The notes under the pieces were generated by a model. The model made no database searches. It saw only the letters and a list, made by a program, of their open reading frames with translations, and had not been told where the DNA came from. A program made the position numbers and the translations under genes. Below, piece by piece: positions 7,809 to 16,950 of a stretch of DNA of 64,000 nt (position 1 is the first letter of the stretch; each line of letters starts with the position of its first letter). The stretch is from Veillonella atypica KON (lineage in GTDB: Bacteria > Bacillota > Negativicutes > Veillonellales > Veillonellaceae), in assembly GCF_002959915.1 (NCBI RefSeq), contig NZ_PPDE01000009.1, forward strand, positions 124,001 through 188,000, in the 5' to 3' direction.

Positions 7809-8933
7809 TTATGCCCATACACATGGTGTTTTCAGTAAGTTCTGAATGATATTGTGCCCTGCTATGACGGTCATGACTGACGGAGCGCAATAGGTAAATT
7901 CTGGATCTGGCAAAATCGTTTTGATGTAGCAATCTTGTGTTTCCATAAATGATTTGTATATATCGAGTGAAAATAGTCCATAGTTACCACATAGTTCCCA
8001 TCTATCTTTAGCGAGAAGGGCCAAAAATTCATCGGCATGTGGGTCATATGCAATGTTAGGTAAGGTGCTGGTTGTTAGCCCCGTATCACTATTTGTACAT
8101 GGAGAAATATGATACATATACCCTCTTGGTGTGATACAAAGCATCCAGGGAATTGCTCTAGACATAAGGGTTCGTTTAAAAACGCCAAATACTTCTTGTA
8201 ATCTTGATTTTCGCACATACAGAGCATAAAAGGTTTCTCTATATTCCGTTGAATCATCAGGCGTATCGAGATAGGTTTGTTCCACTATATCAAAGGGTAC
8301 ATTACATATATTGGCGAGGTCTTCAATCGAATGGCGCCATATTCCTCTACGTACTAAACTAATACGCCTTTTGGGGAATAATAAAATATATTCACTGCCA
8401 ATATAATCAGATAAAGCACCAAAATGAATGCCATCTTGACGATTAAACTCAGGAAATTGCATACGCCGATAATCAACGTCAATGCCCGTGCAAGCATAGC
8501 TTTCACCTAAAACAGTGCTACCATAGGTCTCAATCTGATGAGGATCCCAGTCCCCTAAGTTATCGCCATACCGCATCTTGCCATGATCATAACGAAGCAT
8601 CTTGGTGTGCCCCGTAGGCGACACGCAGAGCACGCAAGGATACCCATACCGCTGCGTATACCAACCGCCCACGCTGTGCCAGTCCGCAATCCGATTTTCA
8701 GGCCATGCAAACAAGGTCATTTCCACCGGCTGCTGTCCATGTACACCATTCACGGACGCCGTGCCATGAATCGTATGCTTATACCAATTTCGGCCAATCA
8801 TATACTGCCATGCCAACGGTGGCGTCGGACCACGTTGGCCAACAGGATTACTAATCACAATGAGCAGACCCATCCGCGCTTTTCGATAGGGTCTAACGAT
8901 ATCATTAATTTGGCGCACTAAACCTGGATTCAT
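7809..8933 (-). CDS. Hypothetical protein (374 aa)
   Basis: A soluble protein with no signal peptide or membrane helix and an unusually high content of Tyr, Trp, His and Cys. No motif or family was recognised. It begins at an ATG with AAGGGGG just upstream and is transcribed alone. Upstream, about 215 bases separate it from the divergent secreted-protein gene at 9149. Alternative frames inside it are much shorter. Confidence 0.65.
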   Translation of the reverse strand: MNPGLVRQINDIVRPYRKARMGLLIVISNPVGQRGPTPPLAWQYMIGRNWYKHTIHGTASVNGVHGQQPVEMTLFAWPENRIADWHSVGGWYTQRYGYPCVLCVSPTGHTKMLRYDHGKMRYGDNLGDWDPHQIETYGSTVLGESYACTGIDVDYRRMQFPEFNRQDGIHFGALSDYIGSEYILLFPKRRISLVRRGIWRHSIEDLANICNVPFDIVEQTYLDTPDDSTEYRETFYALYVRKSRLQEVFGVFKRTLMSRAIPWMLCITPRGYMYHISPCTNSDTGLTTSTLPNIAYDPHADEFLALLAKDRWELCGNYGLFSLDIYKSFMETQDCYIKTILPDPEFTYCAPSVMTVIAGHNIIQNLLKTPCVWA

Positions 8934-9148
8934 AGGACATCCCCCTTTTACCTTACCAATCTTGATGAAAGCTAACGCTGTTTACACCTTTAGTATAAAT
9001 GAGTAGATGTGTAAAATTTAGTGCATAGAGGTATGCAAACTCATTACTGCTTAACATATAAGAAAGTTATATAATTATACTTAACAAAGAGGATCTATGT
9101 ATTGTTATAGCTCCTATAAAAAGGAGCATGTAAGCAGGAGAAGCTATT

Positions 9149-10481
9149 ATGCCAAAATTACCACTCATAGTGGGTGCTTTCATCATGAGCACTGTACTGT
9201 CGCCAGTAGTGGCCATCGACGTCAACATTCCTGGTGCGGATTCTAAAATTCCAAAGAATGCATATATAAATTATCAAGCCACAAACCAAGCCATTGAACA
9301 GGATGTGGCCAATTATGTAGAAACGTTAAAGAGCACCGATAAAGCCAACGGTATTAGTAGAAACGAACTAGCCTATGCCAAAGAGGCCTCCATATATCGT
9401 GGCGAGCATTACCACAATACGGTTATTTCCGTTCACAATCGATACAGCCAAATCCGGCTTTCATTCCCCGTAGCAGGCATAAAGAGCGAATATAATATTG
9501 GCCGGTATAAAAATCCAGATTGCACCATAGAGGATTATCGCGTTATAACTGATAATGGCAGTCTTAATCTAGAAATCGACTATGCAGATTACAAAGATCA
9601 GGATTGGCGCAACACTAAAATTGCCTATGAAAAACTAACGGATAAGGACGTTCGTAAGTTCTTACAAGATAAAGCAAAGAAGAGTCCAGAAAAGCATATT
9701 TCTGATATAAAGGCGACTGTATTTTCATACCCTACCGTTACCTATAGCACTTGGGACAGCATGAAAATGCCTTACCTGAAAAACGGTCAAAAAACGACGA
9801 TGACCATGGATACCATCAACTTTAAATATATGGGCTTTGCCATACGGTATCCTCTATATCACGCAGGTATCGCCTATTTCAATAATAAACCGGTGTTGAA
9901 TAAGGTGCCTACTGACAATCTACTCGCCAATTACGTGCTTCCATCGATGAAAAATCTCAATGAGTTGAATGAATATTCACGCATAGAAAATCTAAATGGC
10001 ATACAGTATCGCGTACCTAAAGATGCCCTATTCGAAGGTGAAAGTAAAGAAGGTTATCAAGATATTAGATATTACAAAAAAGGATCCATAACCTTTTTTT
10101 GTTTCTACTATCAATCTTACTAATAATCCGTATACTCGTAATCTTATCATTGATGGGCATTACAATTTCAGTAGGAATTTACATTCATTCTGGAATATAT
10201 ACCGGTACCACTCAACACCAGAGTATATTAATTACGCTGTTGTATGGAATAATAATATACCTGGCCTATCCATACATAGTTATGAACCATATAGTGATAT
10301 TCAAATCCTAAACTTTGAATCCTATGATGGCACCTATGGTTTTATCTATACCATCTTTTATCCGAACTTTTTAAGTGCTGATGAAGTTCAAAAATTACGG
10401 AATATGATTGAGTTCTTTGATTCTACGAATAATCCGGAGTTTAAACTACAGCAACATGTTGTGTTTCCAGAGAGTCGCTAA
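9149..10481 (+). pseudogene. Secreted protein gene interrupted by one extra T in a T7 tract
   Basis: The ORF opens with a signal peptide (residues 1-22) and a VNIPGADSKIPKNAYINYQ segment resembling VPGADASIPGNVYQNYRYG in the paralogue at 15611-16846; 'LPSMKNLNELNEYSRIENLNGIQYRVPKD' is another shared block. The first frame stops at 10123. The remaining coding sense continues in the +1 frame from 10101 (FVSTINLTNNPYTRNL... to a stop at 10479-10481), so removal of one T from the T7 run at 10094-10100 would restore a protein of 443 residues. This may be a true mutation, a phase-variable tract or a sequence error. Confidence 0.8.
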
Positions 10482-10521
10482 CTAGAAAAGTAAATACAAC
10501 TAATCTGCTATCTTAAGATAC

Positions 10522-10562
10522 ACAAACAGCCAGTACCGCAATCGCAGTACTGGCTGTTTGTA
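10522..10562. terminator. Bidirectional terminator between convergent genes
   Basis: ACAAACAGCCAGTAC and GTACTGGCTGTTTGT form a 15-bp perfect stem around a loop of about 10 bases, between the plus-strand gene ending at 10481 and the minus-strand gene ending at 10617. Confidence 0.85.
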
Positions 10563-10616
10563 TGTGTAGTGTATTCTATTCTGTTATTATACAACTATTT
10601 AGAATTTTTGAGGTCT

Positions 10617-11237
10617 CTATTTTGTCTTGCCTTGTTTTTCATGTTGTTCTACAAGAGCAAGGAATTCTTTAAAGTTATTAATTTTAACGGCTTGCCATGT
10701 ACCATCATCAAGTTTTTTCATAGCAAGGTTAAATGTTACGTCTTGATTAAGTTCTTTGGAATTAAATGTAACAGGCACAACAGCGCTATTACCATCAACA
10801 GTGGCAGAACCAATGCTTTTGAACTCAAGATCTTTAATACCAGTTTTTTCTTTCATTTCATCAGCTGCTTGTTTTTCACGGGCATTTTGATTTGAATCTT
10901 CAGGTTGCTTTGCAATGGCATTGTAAATTTCATTACTCAAAATAGGCACAATCTTAGGTTTCAAACCTTGGAACATCACCTCAGCAAGGCCTTTAAGTGG
11001 GTTGTCTTTAATTTCAGGATCTTCCAGTTGCATAGCTACAACATCGTCATAGCCTGAACCGATGATAGAATCTACATCGACATGTTTTTTGAAAGCATTC
11101 ACATCGTGTTTTTCTACGGCTTCACGAGCAAGATTCAAGGAATAGACTGGTGTTTTTGTAAAGTACAAGAAATACCAACCTAGAGCAATAGCCACAATGG
11201 CTACAAGTACGGCAATGATAATCTTCTTTTTAGACAT
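10617..11237 (-). CDS. DUF2939-like membrane-anchored protein
   Basis: A 206-residue protein with one N-terminal membrane segment (residues 5-27) and an exported domain. The segment YSLNLAREAVEKHDVNAFKK followed by HVDVDSI matches the start of the DUF2939 family. The C-terminal part (about 140-195) is beta-rich and ends in a Lys-rich tail. Its function is unknown in the family. The start has AGGAGA upstream. It stands alone between terminators. Confidence 0.7.
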   Translation of the reverse strand: MSKKKIIIAVLVAIVAIALGWYFLYFTKTPVYSLNLAREAVEKHDVNAFKKHVDVDSIIGSGYDDVVAMQLEDPEIKDNPLKGLAEVMFQGLKPKIVPILSNEIYNAIAKQPEDSNQNAREKQAADEMKEKTGIKDLEFKSIGSATVDGNSAVVPVTFNSKELNQDVTFNLAMKKLDDGTWQAVKINNFKEFLALVEQHEKQGKTK

Positions 11238-11370
11238 AAAGGTCTCCTCTCATGCGGACACAATAGTATATAACTTACTTTCAATTTTACACTAAAACCC
11301 TACTAGTTAGGAAATTAAATTCCATTTTATTCAAAAAAATGTATGATGTTGAATCCTATTTCTAACTATT

Positions 11371-11937
11371 TTATGGTTCATCGTCATAAGTTAAGCCATA
11401 TGCCTTCTGGTAGATTAAATTAGGCAATGTATAACGTTCCAAACCAAATGTAGCAGGCAATATCATGGCCTCTATATTTGCTTGCTGAAGTGAGGCGCGA
11501 ACGCTACCATCATTGGTAAAAGCACCTGCGGCTTTCACCATCCCAGTAATCCCAGAATTCTCATCCTTAGCACGCCAAATCGAAATATATGGTGTGTGGG
11601 CGCCCTGTTTAAGTGCTTTTTCATGCGCATTAATCAGATGGCGCAATGATTGATTAAGCTGGTAATCGTATTCGATTTGAATGCCTTGAATGAGATTGGA
11701 TGCAGGCATCAATACATACAGAGTGGCCTCAATGCGGCGGTGTCCGTTAGAATCTACGATAGTTCTAATAGACTCAAGATTCAGGTATTTTCCATCGCCT
11801 CGGCCAGAATCAACAGACGAGTCGATATGTTGGAATCGTGCCGTATCTAATAATTCAGACTGTGATATGGCTTGACCTTGCAACGGTAATACGAGGCAGA
11901 CTAATAACCATAGAAAACATAAATATATTCGTTTCAT
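11371..11937 (-). CDS. Secreted hypothetical protein, paralogue family A
   Basis: A 188-residue protein with a signal peptide ending near LQGQA. It is related to the product of 14407-14973: both share S/M-ELL.T..., GRGDGKYL or GNGDGTYI, YVLMPA...IQ, and an ENSGI or KNSGI block. The ATG at 11937 follows GAGGTGG; the upstream GTG lies in that site. It is the second gene of a two-gene operon whose first gene ends 8 bases upstream. The same two-gene arrangement recurs 3 kb away, showing tandem duplication. The role is unknown, probably periplasmic or surface. Confidence 0.7.
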   Translation of the reverse strand: MKRIYLCFLWLLVCLVLPLQGQAISQSELLDTARFQHIDSSVDSGRGDGKYLNLESIRTIVDSNGHRRIEATLYVLMPASNLIQGIQIEYDYQLNQSLRHLINAHEKALKQGAHTPYISIWRAKDENSGITGMVKAAGAFTNDGSVRASLQQANIEAMILPATFGLERYTLPNLIYQKAYGLTYDDEP

Positions 11938-11945
11938 TGTCCACC

Positions 11946-12518
11946 TCACTGTACCACAATATCATCAAAGTGTTGCTGATACGTAACCATAAACATAGTA
12001 TCTGCTAAATCATACAGGATTCGATGATTACGATTCACTGGGAACTTACGTGTATCCTCTGAGTACTTTGTCCATTTCACGGTTCCGTCTGCTTCATATC
12101 TCGCCACATCAACATCAGACATATATAAGCCAGGATTGCTTTCACTAGCTTGAATCAATGCAATCATGGACGGACTTGGATTCATCGTGCGAGACGAACG
12201 AATCAACGTAGCCAATGAGTAATTCGTATCATACTCTACAGTAAGCTGTTTCTCTTGAATCCCAACCCCATAGGATGCAACCGTAGCTATATAATAGATT
12301 CCACGCAATGTGTACTGCGGCGGTGCATAGTGCAAAGGCTCTATAGAATAAGTATTTAGGTAAACGTAGATGCCCTCTTTTGTAACAGGGTTACTAAACT
12401 CATGGTGATGAACCAATTTAAACTGCGGCGATGTCTGTAACTCTTGTAATGTAATTGCCTCTGTAGGCATGGTAAAAACTAGCAACACAAAAGCTAGCAT
12501 TAAAATACGTCGGATCAT
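11946..12518 (-). CDS. Secreted hypothetical protein, paralogue family B
   Basis: A 190-residue protein with a signal peptide ending PTEA, then ITLQELQTSPQFKLVHHHEF, which parallels ISIQELKSSPQFKVMYEVTP in the protein at 14970-15536. Both end with a FDDIVVQ or FEDVVVK motif. The start at 12518 follows GAGAGAGG; the longer reading frame upstream lacks a ribosome site. It is the first gene of the pair with 11371-11937. No known domain was recognised. Confidence 0.7.
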   Translation of the reverse strand: MIRRILMLAFVLLVFTMPTEAITLQELQTSPQFKLVHHHEFSNPVTKEGIYVYLNTYSIEPLHYAPPQYTLRGIYYIATVASYGVGIQEKQLTVEYDTNYSLATLIRSSRTMNPSPSMIALIQASESNPGLYMSDVDVARYEADGTVKWTKYSEDTRKFPVNRNHRILYDLADTMFMVTYQQHFDDIVVQ

Positions 12519-12536
12519 AAAAACCTCTCTCAATAT

Positions 12537-12591
12537 AAATAAGCACACCCCTATTAGCATAAGTATACTATGCAAATAAGGCTGTGCCTAT
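12537..12591 (-). terminator. Hairpin with AGTATACT loop after the YadA-like gene
   Basis: An imperfect hairpin with GCATAAGTATACTATGC at its tip and GTGTGC/GGCACA-like ends, between the stop of the YadA-like gene and the next gene. It belongs to the same small family as 7479-7532 and 16868-16922. Confidence 0.5.
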
Positions 12592-12608
12592 AATTTATAA
12601 AATATATA

Positions 12609-13517
12609 CTATCTTATTTTTTGTAGTGCCAATTTAATTTCTTGAAGTTCAGCACGTAAATCCGCATTATCAGCTTGTAAGTCCTTAATTTGCTGTGCCA
12701 TTTCAAAGCGGCTCATTTTTAGGCTAGGATCTTGATAGCCTAATTTAAAGGAAGCACCAAGGTTAAAGGTGCTTTCACTACCTAAGGCAACGCCTAGATG
12801 AACCATCGTATTTTCATTCGGTTGATAAGACGTACCGATAGCACCAGCTGTTGCATTTTTATAATGGCCTACGCTAGTCGCAAAGGACCATTTATCATTC
12901 GGATTGTAGTCCAAGTAATGCAAGCCAGATAAAGCAGCTGACACAGCACCAGCTTTGTTAATTTGGCTGCCTACGTTCCCCATAATATTGCTAACATTAA
13001 CATTCGCAGTAGCTGCGCGCAATTGACGAACGTTAACAGCATCTGTATCTGCTTGACCATCATCTACATTTTCAATTTTCATATCCCCTGCATGAATACC
13101 CGCTTCCGCATCATACGTCAGATTAATGCCATCTGGTCGACCATCACTAATAGTTATACCCGTCGGTTTAACTTGTGTAGCATGCACTTTCACAGTACTT
13201 GGATCCGTCCCTGGCACAATAGAGTTAACGGCCCCCACATCAACAATGTTCAATCCATTGTCATCAAAATCCATACTAGTATTGTGATTCGACATAGATA
13301 ACGTGCCCGGTTTAATAATGACACGTTCATTACTACCATCTGGAAACTCATCATTAATCCAAAACTGCTTTGAAGAAATAGTGGTACCATCAAAGCGATT
13401 ATTTGATGACATACTGCCGATAGTAATCGTATCAGTACCAACATTCACTGGTGCGCCCATAACATTCACACTCAAAACAGACAAAATTCCCGTTAACACT
13501 AATAATCTCTTATTCAT
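12609..13517 (-). CDS. Small trimeric-autotransporter (YadA-anchor) surface protein with C-terminal coiled coil
   Basis: A signal peptide (1-21) is followed by a short passenger (about 22-160) and a head-to-stalk connector, DTDAVNVRQLRAA (158-170), typical of trimeric autotransporters. The YadA membrane anchor occupies about 185-260 (AGAVSAALSGLHYLDYN, GASFKLGY). In the classical family the anchor is the extreme C-terminus; here about 40 residues follow, forming a heptad coiled coil (EMAQQIKDLQADNADLRAEL). The trimeric barrel should sit in the outer membrane. At 302 residues it is short for an adhesin. It lies inside the cluster of secreted paralogues. Confidence 0.85.
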   Translation of the reverse strand: MNKRLLVLTGILSVLSVNVMGAPVNVGTDTITIGSMSSNNRFDGTTISSKQFWINDEFPDGSNERVIIKPGTLSMSNHNTSMDFDDNGLNIVDVGAVNSIVPGTDPSTVKVHATQVKPTGITISDGRPDGINLTYDAEAGIHAGDMKIENVDDGQADTDAVNVRQLRAATANVNVSNIMGNVGSQINKAGAVSAALSGLHYLDYNPNDKWSFATSVGHYKNATAGAIGTSYQPNENTMVHLGVALGSESTFNLGASFKLGYQDPSLKMSRFEMAQQIKDLQADNADLRAELQEIKLALQKIR

Positions 13518-13716
13518 GATAACTCTCCCTCTAACCTACAGGATCCAACACACACAAATAACCCTTATAGATCCTCATTCATACGTACTTATGAATATAG
13601 ATAAATACTGAAAGAAATCTCATATTCCCCAATATAATTTCATTATAAGCACTACTTATTTTTACGTCAACGATGTATTTTCATCCTTTATTCATTTGTT
13701 TCTTTCATTCTACTCA

Positions 13717-14304
13717 CTATAATAAATAAGGTAATAAGTTATATTCTTTTACATCACTTAGCACATTACTATTTCCATGTCGATCACGTTGGTACCGAAT
13801 CAATACGACTTGATTCGTATATTTATTGAATACAAAAGATAAACCTTCGTTGTGATACCCTACGTATTCACCCACATAGTACCCAGTATATGTATCATAT
13901 CCATGATAGATATCTCCATATGGTTCTGCTGGTCGTCCCCATTCAGTATCCTCAAGAAGCGGCCCATAAAGAGATTCTACTTCGCTTCGCGTCATACCTA
14001 CCATAGCCCCTTTATTAGTTGCATACCCAGATTTTGTAATATATATCGTACTCGGTTGTGTACGCAAATCCCATAGTGAAATAATAACCGATTGGTCAGC
14101 AGAGATATACATATCATGATAGGAATAACGATGATCCGCTAGCCATAAGGAATAATGGTAATAGTTTAAATAAGAATACATATCCGAATTAGATTCTAAA
14201 CCGGCTAAAACGCCCGCATCATCAGTTTTAGCAAACGCAGTTTGCCCCATACAACCAATAATAAAAATAGAACTTAACAAGAGTTTTACAAATGAGTGTT
14301 TCAA
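13717..14304 (-). CDS. Secreted hypothetical protein with BamE-like motif (195 aa)
   Basis: A signal peptide (about 1-25, ending QTAFA) precedes a Tyr-rich mature protein. The block GAMVGMTRSEVESLYGPLLE resembles the SmpA/BamE-type helix-turn also seen in 6335-6913. The best start is TTG at 14304, 8 bases after AAGAGG; the GTG three codons earlier overlaps that site. It is separated from the YadA-like gene by about 200 bases of A+T-rich promoter-like sequence. No function can be assigned. Confidence 0.65.
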   Translation of the reverse strand: MKHSFVKLLLSSIFIIGCMGQTAFAKTDDAGVLAGLESNSDMYSYLNYYHYSLWLADHRYSYHDMYISADQSVIISLWDLRTQPSTIYITKSGYATNKGAMVGMTRSEVESLYGPLLEDTEWGRPAEPYGDIYHGYDTYTGYYVGEYVGYHNEGLSFVFNKYTNQVVLIRYQRDRHGNSNVLSDVKEYNLLPYLL

Positions 14305-14317
14305 TAGAATCACCTCT

Positions 14318-14406
14318 TAAAGTTTGTAGCAATGGCCTTTTCATTTATCTAGCTACCAAGCGGTAACGGAGGGCTATTTGCTTTTTGTAAGGCAAATAAG
14401 CGCCCC
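14318..14406. pseudogene. Remnant of a type I toxin-antitoxin locus
   Basis: AATGGCCTTTTC and GGAGGGCTATTTG, separated by an unrelated short loop, repeat the antitoxin terminator region of the intact locus at 17.5 kb. On the minus strand ALICLTKSK-stop matches the toxin C-terminus. The rest of the toxin and the antitoxin promoter are missing, replaced by the end of the gene at 14407. Confidence 0.6.
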
Positions 14407-14973
14407 CTATTTCACAACTACATCATCAAATTGCATACCGTACACATATTCATACAAGCGGTTAGCCAAAAGATATCCTGCAAAGCCAAAGTCTACAGGG
14501 GCCGTTGCCATCCATCTATCACTCGCTTCGCTTTGTGCATCATACCGGTTTCCATCTACATGGAACACTTTAAAATCAATAATAGTAGATGAAATTCCTG
14601 AATTCTTTTGTTTAGACAACCATAGATCTTTATACGATGCTAATTGATGGGCATCCAATTTCTTAATTAAATTGGCAAAGGACTGCTTTGTATTAAAGGT
14701 ATAAAGAACCTGCTTTTCCTGAATCGTGTCACCCGCAGGCATGAGCACATACTGTGTGATGGTAATTTGCTTTGTTCCATTCGGCCCGTTAGAGGCCTTG
14801 ATGGAATCCTTATCTATATAGGTGCCATCACCATTGCCGCTTTCACCAAAGCCACGAAGCATTTCATAGTGGCTAGTATTTTGTAATTCCTGCATAGACA
14901 TGCTATATGTTGGTACCACACAAGACAGTACCAATGCCATTGTTATATATAATACTTTCATCATCTGCCTCAT
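14407..14973 (-). CDS. Secreted hypothetical protein, paralogue family A
   Basis: A 188-residue protein with a signal peptide ending near TYS, related to 11371-11937 (GNGDGTYI, TQYVLMPAGDTIQ, KNSGISS). Its ATG at 14973 overlaps the upstream stop codon by four bases (ATGA), indicating translational coupling; an alternative start four codons in is possible. It is the second gene of the duplicated pair B-A. It ends FDDVVVK, the same tail motif as the family B proteins, suggesting that A and B themselves are distantly related. Confidence 0.7.
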   Translation of the reverse strand: MRQMMKVLYITMALVLSCVVPTYSMSMQELQNTSHYEMLRGFGESGNGDGTYIDKDSIKASNGPNGTKQITITQYVLMPAGDTIQEKQVLYTFNTKQSFANLIKKLDAHQLASYKDLWLSKQKNSGISSTIIDFKVFHVDGNRYDAQSEASDRWMATAPVDFGFAGYLLANRLYEYVYGMQFDDVVVK

Positions 14974-15536
14974 TTCACCACCACATCTTCAAAATGCATC
15001 CGATACGCTTCATAGAATAAAGTATCCGCTATATCATAACGCGTCGTATTCGGAGCCATGCGCAAAATAGCACGCGTAGAGGCTTTCACCTGAATCGGCA
15101 ACGACTGACCATCAAAAGAGAATACGCCTAATGGTTCCTCAGTTCCCACCATGCCTGTTTTCGTTTGTGCCGCATCAATAACCGTCGTCAACGAAGCACC
15201 GGCTTGTTTTGCATGATATACCTGACTCGCCAGCGACAAACGAGTGTCATAGGATACAATCCAGGAATCACTATAAATAACATGTTTCCGCGGTGATTGA
15301 TACGCATTGTATACCGTAGCTCTAATTTTATACATAGGTGGTGCATACTCTAATACCTCTATGGAACGCGTATCTAAATACCACGTAGTATGCTCATCCG
15401 CATTAGGACCATCAGGCGTTACCTCATACATCACCTTAAACTGTGGTGACGACTTGAGTTCCTGTATCGATATCGCTTGGCTAGGTATGGTGAAAGCTAA
15501 CGCTACTGCTAACATTATAAAAATACGTTTTAACAT
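14970..15536 (-). CDS. Secreted hypothetical protein, paralogue family B
   Basis: A 188-residue protein with a signal peptide ending PSQA, followed by ISIQELKSSPQFKVMYEVTP. It parallels 11946-12518 along its length, including the LEYAPPMYKIRATVY or LHYAPPQYTLRGIYY block and the terminal motif FEDVVVK. The start has GAGGAGAG upstream. It is the first gene of a coupled pair with 14407-14973. The function is unknown; duplication and divergence suggest a surface-exposed or lineage-specific role. Confidence 0.7.
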   Translation of the reverse strand: MLKRIFIMLAVALAFTIPSQAISIQELKSSPQFKVMYEVTPDGPNADEHTTWYLDTRSIEVLEYAPPMYKIRATVYNAYQSPRKHVIYSDSWIVSYDTRLSLASQVYHAKQAGASLTTVIDAAQTKTGMVGTEEPLGVFSFDGQSLPIQVKASTRAILRMAPNTTRYDIADTLFYEAYRMHFEDVVVK

Positions 15537-15610
15537 AAGACTCTCCTCTTAGAGATTATAGTTATAAACACTATACCTCATTCATCTTAATTTGACGATA
15601 TATCATAACC

Positions 15611-16846
15611 TTATTTTTTCTTATGTATTAAGTTTTGATGCATTGTATTTCTTAGCATCTTAGCGTTCCCAAAATCTAAATATTCCATTATATCGCGTAG
15701 TTCGATGTGATTATAGTTTGCTTTTCCATCTTCATAGGTAAGATATATATTGTATTCATACTGATCATCCTGTATCAATTGAATCATACGAGATTTTTTA
15801 CCAGAATTATATTGATCCATAAGATAAGAAGGAACCCCATTATTCCACACCACTGCAGACTGAATCGGTACCTCTTGTAATAGAAGTGATGGAGATGCAT
15901 AGAGATAGTCACGTAGAACACGATTACAATATGCCAATATCGGGCTTTCAGTATCAGTAACAGGACCTCTTTCAATAACGAATTCCATTCCATGCCCCTG
16001 ATACACACGCTTATTTGAATTGGAATGATTCGTATCATTCGTTTTTAGCACCATGCCCTTTGGCACACGATACGTAATATTTTCCCATGTAATAAGATCG
16101 CTGATGCTATCCAATGTATCCAACGATTGCATAGAAGGAATCACAATATTCGCCATTGCTGACTCTAAATTCGTTACAACATCCGATTGACCAAACTTAC
16201 TCAACGTAGCGATGTACGTATGATTTGGCTGGTCATCAAATATAACATGGGCAAGCATCATAGGATTATTATCGTTCTTTGATGATTCTGTTATTATCCA
16301 AGTTCCTGCTCGTATACCAGGATATATGAAAGTTCCTTTACGTCCAGCGCTACTTTCATTAAAAGCTTGTTCCGGCGTTTCCGTAGTACCAGAAAGCGAA
16401 GCCATTGCATAACGGTCTATGGCAAATGATGTAATATCCTCACGTTTTAAAGGGGTCACTATCCCCTCCACAGTCCTAATCGGAGCTGTCAGTTTAGCAT
16501 TATACCCCTTTTCATGTAATAAAATGACCGTTGAATCATGGGAAAGCAAGTCCATATACCTAATATTAGCCTTCTTTAATGCATCAGCATTGGCTAGACT
16601 CATTCCAGGCTCACTTGCAACGTCGTCTATCTCTTTAAATCTGAGTTTTAGAGATTCCTTAATCTCAAAGTCAGGTACTTTACTAGTATTGCCATACCGA
16701 TAATTCTGATATACATTTCCTGGAATACTTGCATCTGCCCCTGGTACAGGCGGTTGTCCCTCGGTCACAGTGTATTGCGCCGCATTAATAGGCATGGTAA
16801 AAGCTAACGCCATAGATACACCTAGCAATATCGTTTTTAGTTTCAT
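15611..16846 (-). CDS. Secreted hypothetical protein (411 aa), intact paralogue of the frameshifted gene at 9149
   Basis: The ATG at 16846 follows GAGAGG; the ORF extends 7 codons further without a better ribosome site. A signal peptide ends near PINAA, followed by VPGADASIPGNVYQNYRYG. About residues 60-290 and 300-400 form two soluble regions. The protein shares PSMQSLDTLDSIS, ITYRVPKG and related blocks with the pseudogene at 9149-10481, which shows what the intact form of that gene looked like. No known domain was recognised. Expected location: periplasm or cell surface. Confidence 0.7.
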   Translation of the reverse strand: MKLKTILLGVSMALAFTMPINAAQYTVTEGQPPVPGADASIPGNVYQNYRYGNTSKVPDFEIKESLKLRFKEIDDVASEPGMSLANADALKKANIRYMDLLSHDSTVILLHEKGYNAKLTAPIRTVEGIVTPLKREDITSFAIDRYAMASLSGTTETPEQAFNESSAGRKGTFIYPGIRAGTWIITESSKNDNNPMMLAHVIFDDQPNHTYIATLSKFGQSDVVTNLESAMANIVIPSMQSLDTLDSISDLITWENITYRVPKGMVLKTNDTNHSNSNKRVYQGHGMEFVIERGPVTDTESPILAYCNRVLRDYLYASPSLLLQEVPIQSAVVWNNGVPSYLMDQYNSGKKSRMIQLIQDDQYEYNIYLTYEDGKANYNHIELRDIMEYLDFGNAKMLRNTMHQNLIHKKK

Positions 16847-16867
16847 ACAACACCTCTCAAACAACAA

Positions 16868-16922
16868 TAGGCACGTTCTCTTATTGGTATAAGTATACTA
16901 TATCCACGAGAACGTGCCTATT
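16868..16922. terminator. Hairpin with AGTATACT loop
   Basis: AATAGGCACGTTCTC pairs with GAGAACGTGCCTATT around a loop containing AAGTATACTATA; TTTT follows. It separates the broken gene at 16951-17414 from the secreted-protein gene and belongs to the same hairpin family as 7479-7532. Confidence 0.7.
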
Positions 16923-16950
16923 TTATATTCTATACGTCAATGCAACGATG

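Noticed and set aside
10099-10311. 70-codon hydrophobic ORF after the T7 tract
   Set aside because: It is in a different frame from the true continuation of the broken gene, which runs from 10101 to 10481.
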